From NCBI GenBank assembly GCA_032622095.1, contig CP136065.1, positions 94,805,343 to 94,869,342 on the forward strand: a stretch of 64,000 nucleotides of DNA, written 5' to 3'. A program made the position numbers and the translations under genes. Source of the DNA: Siphonodentalium dalli. Lineage: Eukaryota; Mollusca; Scaphopoda; Gadilida; Siphonodentaliidae. Below the pieces are notes generated by a model that had not been told where the DNA came from, did no database searches, and worked only from the letters and a program-made list of their open reading frames with translations. Of the stretch, positions 24,731 to 35,329 are shown piece after piece. Position 1 is the first letter of the stretch. Each line of letters starts with the position of its first letter.

Positions 24731-25087
24731 AGATACAGAATACGATTTAGCGCCACCAAATTACTATTTATTCGTTTTCGGGGGTAAAAATTATTAGATT
24801 TGAGTCGCGGAACCCACCCATCAAAGCCAGGAATGATCAGATTTCCGAGTTTCAAATCTGTTATTTTTCACCACGAATGTCGACCGACACTCGATACCAA
24901 ATTCAGTTGAACAAATATTGATATATAACACTTTTTGTGCAATTTTATACTATAGTTGACAGTGGTTAGCATTATTTTTTTTGGCAATTCATCGATTCTG
25001 ATACTTTAAGCGGGAATTTCAAGAAATTATGTGTTGTTGTTGTTGGAATCTGATGATATGGGGGCCATCGAATCGGATTGTGTACGT
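24731..25087. mobile_element. AGGTAC-family TTAA element, inverted copy
   Basis: This 357-bp copy lies in the opposite orientation to the 17.6 kb element, flanked by TTAA at 24727-24730 and 25088-25091. The ends are AGATACAGAATACGATT and the complement of ACGTACACAATCCGATT. Internal TATAGTTGACAGTGGTTAGC and TTGTTGTTGGAATCTGAT match the other copies in reverse. Confidence 0.72.
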
Positions 25088-25091
25088 TTAA

Positions 25092-26458
25092 GTAAATTAA
25101 TTTCACTCGTCTTCTTTGTAGACCAATACGTGTAAATGTACGCATATTGCATGCAGGAGTTCACTTCGAGCACTATTAACATATATATATCAGGATAAAC
25201 GCTCTTTATTGTTACACGCTGAGGCGGTAATTATATCACTTCAATGGACATGTTTTTCAGTATATGTACATATATATTCCGTTATAATTATGTATTTCCT
25301 GTTTTGTCAACATAATTTGATATACCCATACAGTGATAACAACAAACAATTTCTAAGCTTAGTTTGAGGCATGATCATTATAAGTGTAGCTTTAAAGATT
25401 GACCCGCTATCCTATTTGGCACCAAATTAGTCTAACATTCCTAAGATAACTTTCAGTTTCCCATGCGAAAGAACAAAGAACATGCTTGCAATCACCATCA
25501 TTTGTGTGGCGCAGGCATCGCGAAATTCCAAAAAAAGTATCAGTTTTACGTTGAAAACAAATAAAAACGGAAATAATTGAGAACGCTCTTTATTATCTAT
25601 TTAATATATTTGTTTGGGGGGGGGGGAGACAGCATGGACGCTCTTATGTGAGATGATCATTGGATTTTTAACTAGCCTGACAAATATTCAAAACTTCCCC
25701 ATTTTATAGTCGATATCGGACAACCACAGCAGTTATGAACACAAACTTAGATGGGTCAGATCCATAAAAAGTATATTGCAAAACACTGGTTCGAATTCCA
25801 AATGGATGGCACAATTACAACTCTCTAAACATGACAGCACACAGAAGAAGCAGATCTTGATCGACCAGTTTCACCAAGAATAATTGTATGGTAACATGAT
25901 GTCATCATCCAGGGTTACTTTGTATAACTTTATAACTCACACGTTCGAAATGAAAACTTACTTGATCGAACTACCATCACATTTGAGTGAATCTCTCATG
26001 AAGATAAGAACTTCTAAATCACCGATTAGCCATAGAAAGTGGCCGATGAAAAAAGATACAGAAATAACAAATAGTATGTCCCCTTTGTGAATTTGACGTG
26101 GGCGACGAATATCATCTTATGATTGTGTGTAGTTATTTTAATGAATTACGTAGACAATATATCCCGAAATGTCATTGAGAAATCCCAGACAGGGGGGAGT
26201 TTCACAGACTTCTCTCCAGAAAGAATGTGAGCATTCTTAAATCCGTGTCGATTTTCTTAAATAAATCATTCAGAGAATTAAGTAAAAGGGTGTTTTAATA
26301 TGAATATACACCTTACCCAATTGTGCCCCTTTAACCACCTCCTTTTTGTTTGCACATAGGGACACAATTTATTCTCCTTTGAATTTCGATGTGGGTGTGA
26401 AGTATGGACGGTGCAAGATCTAGATCTGCTCACAATTGTGAGTAGCGGTGTTGAGTTA

Positions 26459-26501
<43 letters not shown>

Positions 26502-28335
26502 TGAATGTATATAAGATACATGTGTATTTATGCTGATGTTCCCTACTGCGCATCGATATACTCTGGTGCTTTTGTATATATGATTGCATGGTCCATGTCA
26601 AATCGTGGCTAGCAATAAACTAATTCAAATTCAACATTAGTGTAAGCATATTTTATCTCCATTTTGTACATTCAAGATACATTTTGTTACAAATGAAAGC
26701 AACAATGAGAAAATGGATTTTTCCGTAAACACAGATAAGCATGTGATTACGGTGTCCATTTCCGATACCTGGCTGCAATACGAGGCACTTGAGAACGCGA
26801 AGACCACCGGTAAGTACTTCATCTACTTAACCTATTGTGACAAAAGCGAGAGATAATTTGACTTAATTAGTTGTTTAAAGGAACACAAGACACTCGTAGT
26901 GGGTAAATATGAAACAAATCATAAACATTTCTTGTACAACTATAGTGACACTGAGAAGACCATGGAACAATAGATAAGACTTTGTTTTGTTTATTATTTA
27001 TTGATAACGTTTCAATGACGAGCCATCGCGTGTTAATATATACCTTTGTCATGTAAACATTACTGTTACAGTGCCAGCCATTTTATGAATAGTGCCAGTC
27101 ATTTTATGAACAGTGCCAGCCATTTTATTGAGCAAATTCCGATCAAATCATTACACAATGTCAGAGTAATGAAATATATTCCATAAAACACAGGTTTTCA
27201 AATTAAACATTTCATTTGCAATTACTTTTGGTGATGTTTAAAAAAAATAAATTATTTCCACTGTAAGAGTAATGTTTACATAACAATGGTTTTAACATGC
27301 GAAATCTCGTCACTGGAGAGTTAAACATTAAACAATTAGAACAATGTCTATCCATATTTCCATGTTATTCTTACTATTGTTTTGATGTTTATCTACAAAT
27401 GTTGATCTGCAAAACATACCATGTTTCGTCTGAATATCAAATCCGTATAAAAGTAACGCATGTTTATATCTATGTACCGATAAACCATTATAGTCAACTG
27501 TGAACACGTTGTTTTTGTCGAGGTACCGACGTGTGTTTCTGTGCTTAATTTTGATCTGGATTTTACTGCTGGTCGTATAAACAGTATACCTAATCTACTT
27601 TGGTCAATAAACGTCCGTACCTCGACCAAAAAAAAACGTGTTCACAGCTTACCTTAATGGTTTTACTAATCTTTTTGATGTTTTCACATTTACCCATGCA
27701 CTTTGAATGCATTATGCCCCTTTAAAGATTACCGGAGTCGCTTTAAGTGATTCCATAGCATACACACTACCGAAACAGAATTTGCGTTTCGTCATCCGCG
27801 TATACACGTTCCGGTTTTATTGTTGATAAAAACATCATATTCTCTGCCAACAGCAGACCACCAGTGCTGTTTACAGAAAGGAACCGTAACTCGAAGCAAA
27901 TCACAATACTCCCATATTTTGTTGCCAGTTATTTTCATTAATAGTTATCTGAACGACATGAAACTTGGGATGTAGTCATATAAGATATCCTGTGTACCGA
28001 TATATTGCAATATTCGGACAATAATTGATTCTACGTGGCTTTACACCGACAGCCACCGAAATTTAGTCATGTTAAGACCTCGCAAAACAAAATACAATAA
28101 CATTTTATGCCGATGAATTGAAAATAACACATGCAGTCAGCCATTTCTTCAAAAAGATCGCGCCATATAGTCACTTAATTGTACTAAGCCCGTTGAATTG
28201 ACCACGGAATTAGGTTGATGGCCGAGCATGTTTGTTTGTATCAACAATAAAACCTTGTTTCGCCTGGGCGCTGCCATAGCTCATAGGGGTTCTATTTATA
28301 TAATGTTAATTATTGGGACACATTAAAAGTTGTAG
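25092..28335. other. Intron stretch with minor repeats
   Basis: A block at 25560-25690 (AACGCTCTTTATTATC, CATGGACGCTC, TTTTTAACTAGCCTGAC) matches 50256-50345. At 27070-27125 a 28-bp unit (GTGCCAGCCATTTTATGAA) is repeated three times. Otherwise nothing is recognised. Confidence 0.5.
26462..26499. repeat. (TA)n microsatellite
   Basis: About 19 TA dinucleotides without interruption. Shorter TA tracts lie at 1917-1941 and, with a central GC, at 34574-34631. Confidence 0.95.
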
Positions 28336-28339
28336 TGCG

Positions 28340-28580
28340 ACCCGAGGCCGAGCTGTATTGCGACACCGAGGCCGAGCCCGGTAAAAGGTGTAGTTGAGAA
28401 ATTCAATTTCGTTTATTGGCGTTTACATTATGTCAATAATGTTGATTTTTGTTTTGTGATAAGCTATGCCAATTATAAATAACAGAAATGAAAAAGATTC
28501 TATAATTACAATCATGGGTATATAATATATGATCTTGAGCGCGTTACCATTTCTGACTATGGCTTTCTTGTAATAGGTGC
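28340..28580. repeat. Interspersed repeat, copy 2 (partner at 205-610)
   Basis: It has the same order of blocks as 205-610 without the central insert, in the same orientation, 28 kb away. The high identity of the 74-bp block implies a fairly recent common source. Confidence 0.75.
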
Positions 28581-29323
28581 GCTGCCTTACTCGGTTGTAG
28601 CTTAGTGGCTCTTTTAAATATCGCTTGCTATATTTTTCGTGCTCACATACAAGTTTACCTGATAGGTTGGCGAGTTTGTTCGATCGCCCATTCAAGCCAA
28701 CTGAGGAACTGAGAGAAACCTGATTTAATTGCATTTAATTGATATCAATTAGCATGATGGACCGTGAGTGCACAGGCTATCAGCTTAGTTCTATGATATT
28801 GAGGATTGTCACGGTTGGGTAAAATTTATTTACCCAAAATGCATACCATTCAAAACAGTGAGATATAATTATTCCTCTTCCACCATAGACTGGCAGTTAA
28901 ACCCAAATTAAGCACAGAACCAATCAGAACACACGTCGGTACCTCGACAAAAACAATATGTTCACAGTTTATTCGACCTGATAAGTTGATAATACAATGT
29001 TTTGGAGCTTCCTATTTCAAATGTTATATAATATAGAATATGTTGTACGTAATGGGATACGGGCATTCGAATACTAAGTTGGCGTTTAAAACAGACAGAG
29101 CCGTTTCATGTTGAATATCTAGACCAATGAAAAAAAACAGAAGGAGAAGAGCGAACACTACGCGAAAAGACAGACAGGTGGAAACAGCCACATACATCGT
29201 GGACAGAAAAAGAGGAAACAAACTCATGGGACAAACACTCGATATCAAACTCATAATATTTGAGGTTTAGCTCTGAATGTCAGGGAAATTTTAGAGTCAT
29301 TGGATATAAACACCGGTACTTAC

Positions 29324-29877
29324 CGGAAGTCCTTGTCGTGACGTTTGATTTCTCTGATGGCGTTACTTCCAGCCATCGGGCTTTCTCCTGAAATTCCCTG
29401 CTTTTTACTCCTGGATTCCGTCTGACCCGGCATGGCGTTATCCTCCTGAATTGTCGTGAGAATATCCGGCTTGCCATCTTTATGAACTTTTAACTGAAGC
29501 ACCGATTTATACTGGTCCACCTCGGCTCGGAGTCTCGTACATTCCAACAAACGATCATCCAAGTCTTTAGTTTTTTCTAGCATCTCTATCTCAAGTGAAT
29601 GTATAAGAGCATCTCGCTGTTTTAAAGCGTTTTTCAACTCAGGTATAAGCGCTTTAATTTTTAACAAATCCAAATGTTCTCCATCGACAACAATTCTTGT
29701 GCCACTAGCTCCGTTCCCCATTTTTGCGGGATTAGAATGACCGTGTCCCCCCGGGGAGGTGCCTTTACCCCCGGGCGATAAAGGCGCGGCCTCGTGATTA
29801 CCGGAAACGAGCCTCTCCCCGTGACTGTTCGGACCGCTTGAAGTAGGCGATGTGACTTTCCCATTATGAGCGCTCAT
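29324..29877 (-). CDS. PRKG1: cGMP-dependent protein kinase (PKG I type), first coding exon
   Basis: This exon encodes the N-terminal regulatory segment (184 codons plus two bases) of a cGMP-dependent protein kinase, the cytosolic Ser/Thr kinase activated by cGMP downstream of nitric oxide or guanylyl cyclases. Residues 1-60 are a Ser/Gly/Pro-rich, probably disordered leader. Residues about 66-130 form a leucine-zipper coiled coil (LDLLKIKALIPELKNALKQR onward), the dimerisation and anchoring region of PKG I. Residues 156-167 (RSKKQGISGESP) match the Ile-Ser autoinhibitory pseudosubstrate of the family, and the exon ends in HDKDFR, the linker before the cGMP sites. The start at 29877 is the first in-frame ATG; it has G at -3, and the open frame continues upstream without another ATG. 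The exon ends at a consensus GTAAGT donor (29318-29323). The family assignment is secure. The orthology label (PRKG1 versus insect 'foraging') is by similarity from memory. Confidence 0.93.
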
Positions 29878-30280
29878 AGCGGCACACTTAAGAATATCCC
29901 TATTATTGGAAACTTTTGATTGGTCGATCAGCTGTTCAATAACTACCAGGCGGCGCAACAATAAATGAGTTGCCAAGCAACATACAACAGTTCTATTTGT
30001 CAATACCAGAGATGTGATTCAGTTGTAACGCGGAATTCAGATGACATTGTCAGCGCCTGAGGAACACCAGCTCTCACATTGGTCCACCCGTCATACCATT
30101 CAACACAGCTGGTCTGTAACGAGAAGATAAGAACGAGATGTAGGTATACCGGATGTTATATTCAAATAAATCTTCTTAACATGTCATACAGGGGCCATTG
30201 TGAAATTCGATATCATTGAGGAGATTTGGTGTGGAATTTACGCTCGCAGAACAACGCCAAGAATTAGCTAATCAATCGAA
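29878..30280 (-). promoter_or_regulatory. Candidate 5' UTR and proximal promoter of PRKG1
   Basis: This segment lies immediately upstream of the start codon. On the minus strand it carries two CCAAT-type motifs (ATTGG on the plus strand at 29919-29923, and TTGGT at 30082-30090) but no clear TATA box at a fixed spacing. No acceptor-like tract just before 29877 convinces me of an untranslated upstream exon, though one could exist. The transcription start cannot be placed from sequence alone. Confidence 0.3.
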
Positions 30281-30715
30281 TTTATTGAGAATCACAGCCT
30301 GTATAAGAATGAGTGGATCGGCGGTCGATGGTGCTTTGTGTCTTGTTCACAGTCAGAGGTAGTTCAGGAATTGATTGCAGCAATGCAGTCTGGTAATTTG
30401 TGGGCAATTCAAGGTAATTTGGTCTGTTTTCGAGTGGGTAATAGACGGAAATGCGGGCTGTAGTACTCACGCTTTTGAAATCGACACGGAACCATATTTT
30501 TAGTATCCTGTAATTTTCTGCGCTCATGTTGAAAGTGAAACCTGTGGGAAACACATGCACCTCTGAGGAAAGCACACCTGTGCTTTTCATAACTACCTTA
30601 ATCAAAAATCCATGTTATAAAGGGACTCGTATTGTTCAGTCTCCGATAACACATTTATTGATTGCCTGACTTTTCACAGGCACGCAAGTCGATAAATACA
30701 TGCAATAATCAGACA

Positions 30716-30930
30716 CAGGGACGTGGCGACGTGGGGGGGGGGGGGGGGGGGTGCAAATGTATCATACCTCAAACTTTGGCTAAAAGTTTCAACAGTTGGA
30801 AATGTCATGCCTGACATAGCATTGGAAATTTAAAAACAAATGTAGGCTGATTTATTTCTGATAAGTTGATATTCCAACCACTATTTAATGTGAACATTTT
30901 TTTAGACCAAAAAGTCGAATATACATGTAT
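30716..30930. mobile_element. hAT-like element, left-end fragment
   Basis: It starts CAGGGACGTGGCGACGT followed by a long G run, then the family interior with the TTGGAAATGTCATGCC motif. The opposite terminus is missing; the sequence passes directly into the second unit of the 30.3/30.9 kb duplication. Confidence 0.6.
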
Positions 30931-31334
30931 TCGGTCGAATTTATTGAGAATCACAGCCAGTATAGGAATGAGTGGATCGGTGGATTGTCTCAATACCCAT
31001 GTACTTTTGAGTGAAGAGAATAAACAAATTGAATTGGTGGTCGATGGTGCTTTGTGTCTTGTTCACAGTCAGAGGTAATTCAGGAATTGATTGCAGAAAT
31101 GCAGTCTGGCAACTTGTGGGCAATTCAAGGTAATTTTGTCTGTTATCAAGTGGGTAACAGGCGGGAATGCGGACTTTTGTACTAACGCTTATGAAAGGAA
31201 CATTGGGAACTATATTTTTTAGTATTCTATAATTTCTGTGTCTGCATGCAGTGAAGCACATATATGGGAAACACACATCTGAGGGAAACATATCTGTACT
31301 TTTCATAACTGCATTGATCAGAGTTCGGTGATAA

Positions 31335-31556
31335 CACTTTCTATACTATATACTCATTGATGAGTAATTTCCTTAGGAAATGATCGTTTGTGGAACTTAT
31401 TATCTAAACATGAATATGAATTCTTCTGCACTTGTAATTTCATTTTGTCCGACTGTCGTCTGCTCATAGGTACTTAACATCATCCAAATGAATAATAGAT
31501 CATTCCAGTGTAAACGTTTTTAATTTGGTGGGAGAGTCCATTTAGTATAGAAAGGG
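31335..31556 (+). mobile_element. CCCTTTCTA-family TTAA element
   Basis: This is a 222-bp short element with ends CACTTTCTATACTATATAC and TTTAGTATAGAAAGGG. It is flanked by ATAA (decayed TTAA) at 31331-31334 and TTAA at 31557-31560, the insertion signature of piggyBac-type transposons. It is non-autonomous. It lies inside the second unit of a local duplication whose first unit lacks it. Confidence 0.78.
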
Positions 31557-32217
31557 TTAAAGCGACTCGTTTTGTTCAGTAAAAAATTAAACCTAGCAAT
31601 TGCTCGCTTTTTCACACCAGAGGACGAACATGGGTCGATAATTAATGAAAGGAATTTATTGGCAATGGGGAATCACATTTGCACTCCCTTGGGTTGGAAT
31701 TCCCCAAATGTACGTCAAATTGCATAGTAATGTAGGCTTAAGATTAATGATTATACATGTATATTAGTTTTAGTTTTGACTTAAGTTAGTTCGGTGTTAT
31801 TCAATAAGATTTATATCTAAATTATTTTCTAAAATCAATCTATGTGTCGTTTCGGTCTATTCAATTAAAGTATTTTCTATTCTATACCTTGATTGTTTAG
31901 GCAACGACAGGGGCTGAACGTGGGCTCGTTCTCAATTGGAAATAGTCAGACTTTTCCCAATTTCTGACACCGAAATTCCAAGTTCACAGAATGTCTCTTG
32001 TTTTGGGAACAATAACAGGACGTCCCATTCTTAATAACCCGTGTGATTACATCGAGTTTTACAATTAACCCTTTACCCAACAAACCGGCCAAAACCGGCC
32101 AAGTAAAGCTTCAACAGCCTAAACTATCTTCGGTCTGTCTCAATAGAACCATACAAATATGGATATCATTGGAACCGGCTCCTTGACCACATTGTGATAG
32201 TTACAGTTATACCCTGT

Positions 32218-32286
32218 GCCAATGCATTCTCTTATATATGCGAGTCGACCATATGTTGCCTCGCATATATAAGAGAATGCATTGGC
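32218..32286. repeat. 69-bp palindrome module, class A
   Basis: It has the same arms as the 21.4 kb module; the centre has drifted to GAG-T-CGACC-ATA-TGTTG-C-CTC. Confidence 0.85.
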
Positions 32287-32365
32287 CTAAAAAAAATCTT
32301 TTTTTAACACTTTTTACCATTTTTTCTTACATTCTTTAACAATTTTATAATTTTTAATGTGTTAA

Positions 32366-32434
32366 GCCAATGCATTCTCTTATATATGCGAGGCGACCTA
32401 TGGTCGACTCGCATATATAAGAGAATGCATTGGC
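32366..32434. repeat. 69-bp palindrome module, class A, reverse orientation
   Basis: It is the reverse complement of the class A centre (GAG-G-CGACC-TAT-GGTCG-A-CTC). It is preceded by TGTGTTAA and followed by CAGGGCCGTTCTG. The 21.3 kb element has no module at the equivalent point. Confidence 0.85.
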
Positions 32435-32734
32435 ACAGGGCCGTTCTGTTGGGTAAAGGGTTAAACTGATTGTTCCCACACCCCACACCCCTCTAGCCAC
32501 ATCCCTGCCCACATGTATATTCTCTATATAATCCCAATGATAAGCCTTTATAACATAATTTCCCCAATAGAAAGGGACCGAGATCATTTACCAAAAATAT
32601 GTAGAAAAACCCATGGCTCAATTTCAAACTATCAGAACAAATTTAACAATTTTGTCTGAAATATTCAACTTATGCCATGTCAGGCATTAAAGCAGGACAT
32701 TTTGGCCAAAATGGGGCCGGGGTTATCTCTAGCC

Positions 32735-32973
32735 TGTCTCTAAATGCATTCTCCCAATCAGTTGTAGAAGTATACATTGGAATGGTCTATTATTCATTTG
32801 GAGGGATGTTCAAGTAATAAAACAAGACGACGGACAGACGAAAAGCTAATTCAAACACAGAATATTCATATTCCTGGATGGGAAATGTTCAGACAATAAC
32901 TTGTTAAACGTATTATATGCATGGATATTTCCTAAGGGAACTACTCGTCAATAAGTATTTAGTATAGAAAGGG
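32735..32973 (-). mobile_element. CCCTTTCTA-family TTAA element
   Basis: The right end TTTAGTATAGAAAGGG is followed by TTAA (32974-32977). The interior carries GCATTCTCCCAATCAG, GGAATGGTCTATTATTC and CAGACGAAAAGC. The left end is approximate. Confidence 0.65.
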
Positions 32974-33361
32974 TTAAAATTTACCACAAATCGGACGATC
33001 CAAAGTTATTAAAAAAACTAAAATTCTGGTTAACACTCTGCCGTTCCAAGTTTAAAATGTGAAAAGAAATGTATCATGCTTTTTTTTAAAGCAAGAAGTT
33101 CTCAAGTTGAATGCACATCAATATCGAAATCGATGACATTTAAAATTATGAAGGAAAATGTCATACTTTCTATTCAGTCTACCCTTCATTTGATTCCAAC
33201 CTCCGCAATATATTAGATGAAGTCAAATGCATGTCACATCGAAAGAGGACACCGACTCGAGCTGAGCAAATATGAAAAATCTCATTGCCAATGGCGTTCC
33301 AACAAATATTCTTAAGTCGTACACTACAGCTGCGTGTTGTAACGTAACATGAATTTTTGTT

Positions 33362-33690
33362 TGTTTTTGTTTTGTTTGGTTCAACGACATGGTTCAACAT
33401 AGTCAGATCGTCGCACGTGAAATTGGACCCGCCCATATTGTTCACGGGATCAAAGTGGGCCTACATACCAAATTTGAGTCGGATCGGCCGAGGTCCAAAA
33501 ACATGCCTATATGAGCGTATATGGTTAAGGTCAAGGACACGGTCGCATGTGAAATTGGACCCGCCCATATTGTTCCCGGGATCAAAGTAGGCCTACATAT
33601 CAAATCATGTCGGATCGGTCGAGCAGTTTTCGAGTCTCTTAGACACAGACATACATACAGACAGAAGTTACAACATATATAATAGAAGAT
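33362..33690 (+). mobile_element. GACA-tail repeat, TTGGACCCGCCCATATTG type
   Basis: Two internal repeats of GTGAAATTGGACCCGCCCAT (about 33416 and 33548) and a tail ACAGACATACATACAGACAG match the 5598-5985 unit. Confidence 0.6.
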
Positions 33691-33694
33691 TTGG

Positions 33695-34570
33695 AAGAGG
33701 AACCAAAAGTATGTATATATACTACCAGAATACGGAACAACTCCACCAAGTGACAGAGATTCACACCAAGACTTCCCACGTTACTCACCCCAGAATGCAT
33801 CATAATTCACAAATAAGAGATAGAGTTATTCCTCTTCCATTGAGAATGTTAGACTGGCTGTACAGATAAGATCGAAATTAATCACATAACACAAGTCTGT
33901 ACCTCAACAAAAACAACATGTTAACAGTTTATTAATCCGGATAATTTGATAATACAATGTTTTGGATCTTCCTCTTTCAAATGGTATATACTATGGAATA
34001 TATTTTATATAATGTGATCTGGGCGTTCGAAAATTAAGTGGGGCTTTAACTAAATATCGTTAATTTTGTATGTACACAGCTGCCACCTTCACTATATACC
34101 GGTATCTACATTCACGAATGTGCTGATGGGCACGTTTAGATTAGATAACAACAGACTTCCAACTTAGGTTGTTATATAAATATATGATCTAATATTGCAT
34201 GCCAATATGACGTGCCTCTGGCATGCTAAAATTTCTTCACTACAACTAAACAAGTAAGTACTTAAACTAATATTATATGCCAAAGGATTGTCAAAATTGC
34301 TTCACTACAACCAAACAAGTAACAATAATAATTGATGAAATAACGGATATATTTGCAAATTTGATATTAGCAATATTAACTATCAGGGCGTTGATATATA
34401 TTTTGCAAGATCGCCCTGGGCAATATTTGAAGAAGTGTTTTTAAAAAGCAATATTCACTATCCGGGTTTTGAGATTTATTTTGACAAGATCGCCATTCCC
34501 ACGGGCAATATTTAACCTGTTGGCTGCTATATACGTAAGTGCCGAGTACGGACGTAAAATATCACGATGT
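33695..34570. other. Intergenic, no gene seen
   Basis: A block at 33890-34030 (GTACCTCAACAAAAACAACATG, GATAATACAATGTTTTGGA) matches 28937-29060 near PRKG1 exon 1. Two short direct repeats (TTGCTTCACTACAACCAAACA-like) lie at 34230-34320. Confidence 0.45.
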
Positions 34571-34573
34571 GTG

Positions 34574-34607
<34 letters not shown>

Positions 34608-34631
34608 CTATATATATATATATATATATAT
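34574..34631. repeat. (TA)n microsatellite with central AGCT
   Basis: Two TA runs meet at TAGCTA, so the whole 58 bp is a palindrome. It is flanked by TACGGACG and GTACGGACC segments that also look related. Confidence 0.9.
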
Positions 34632-34919
34632 CCGCATGAGTACGGACCTACTTCAGCACACTAGCAGTCGGCCATTATTCAAAAGTTGAACCCAGCGTTT
34701 GGTGCATCGGAACAATTGTATCTCGAAGTTTCAAACAGTGTATGATGTTCCACGATTTTGTATGATAATAGCCTCTCAGTCAGTTTTTTGGGTTTTCATG
34801 ATATTCCCGTTATATTTTTCCACTGGAAAATGACCATAGCGATAATAGCGTCATTGGCCCAGCACTCGACTTTTTTATAAAAAGTCTGTACTGAAGCTGA
34901 ATTGGTCATGGTCGCATGG

Positions 34920-35008
34920 TTTAGAGCAAAAAGACACTCAGGATCTCCCAAACGTGAAAAAGACACCCATGATGTCACAAACGTGCAAAAAGACACACAT
35001 GATCTCAA
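34920..35008 (-). repeat. Inverted partial copy of the 30-bp minisatellite
   Basis: About three diverged units in reverse orientation (AAAAAGACACCCATGATG, CAAACGTGCAAAAAGACAC). With 35330-35770 it forms outer arms around a weaker inverted repeat (GTTGTCTGCTAT at about 35039, ATAGCAGACAAC ending about 35198; further pairing of 35040-35115 with 35225-35315). Confidence 0.65.
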
Positions 35009-35329
35009 AGTCGCACAAAACAACGGGAATTTAGATCAGTTGTCTGCTATATATGTCATATATTTATTAATATTATTATAATTATTTGTTTGAGATCGGA
35101 GTGAAATATCAACACAATCTAAATGGCATATATATATATAGCGTCCGCTTTGAGTCTGACTGGCAGCGGAGTTCTGTATTAATAAATAGCAGACAACTAA
35201 CGCGGGTGGAATACTCATTCAAATGCCGTTGAAATTTCACTCGAAAAATCACAAATAAATAGTTATTGTAATAATAAATAACATGCACTAATTTATAATC
35301 GTTTTTTATGAGACTGAGATATGGGTGAC

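Larger units (their letters stand above)
7628..29323 (-). other. PRKG1 intron 1 (21.7 kb)
   Basis: The intron is bounded by GTAAGT (29318-29323) and a CAG acceptor (7628-7630). It holds no coding exon that I can recognise on either strand; open frames inside it are short and unconserved. Its content is mobile DNA and tandem repeats listed separately: TTAA-flanked short elements at 8888-9098, 17618-18074, 21265-21576 and 24731-25087; a hAT-like element at 9530-10616; a 155-bp tandem array at 10784-11215; a nested foldback at 14040-14491; and a 200-bp direct duplication at 22500-23160. No alternative PKG first exon (1-alpha/1-beta style) was found by reading the minus-strand frames, but a short one could be missed. 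Confidence 0.85.
30280..31650. repeat. Direct duplication upstream of PRKG1 exon 1
   Basis: Unit 1 (30280-30712) and unit 2 (30937-31650) share TCGAATTTATTGAGAATCAC, GTCGATGGTGCTTTGTGTC, TGGGCAATTCAAGGTAATTT and GACTCGTxTTGTTCAGT. Unit 2 contains an extra 50-60 bp (about 30990-31037) and the TTAA element at 31335-31556. A hAT-like end (30716-30930) sits between the units. Confidence 0.8.
32069..32460. mobile_element. CCCTTTACCC-family TTAA element, two-palindrome form
   Basis: The 392-bp element has the same termini and TTAA flanks (32065-32068, 32461-32464) as the 21.3 kb copy and is closely similar throughout. It carries two 69-bp palindromes (32218-32286 and 32366-32434) separated by the A/T-rich spacer. 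The second palindrome is exactly the sequence missing from the 21.3 kb copy. A hAT-like terminus (CCTCTAGCCACATCCCTG, ending near 32507) follows just to the right. Confidence 0.85.

Noticed and set aside
28590-28690. Third-type tRNA-like head (TAGCTTAGTGG A box)
   Set aside because: The B box candidate (GTTCGATCGCC) is off consensus and too far away; no cloverleaf forms.
29320-30003. Longer PRKG1 N-terminus extending to 30003
   Set aside because: The extension has no ATG (it begins at TTG) and its residues resemble no PKG leader. The first ATG is 29877.
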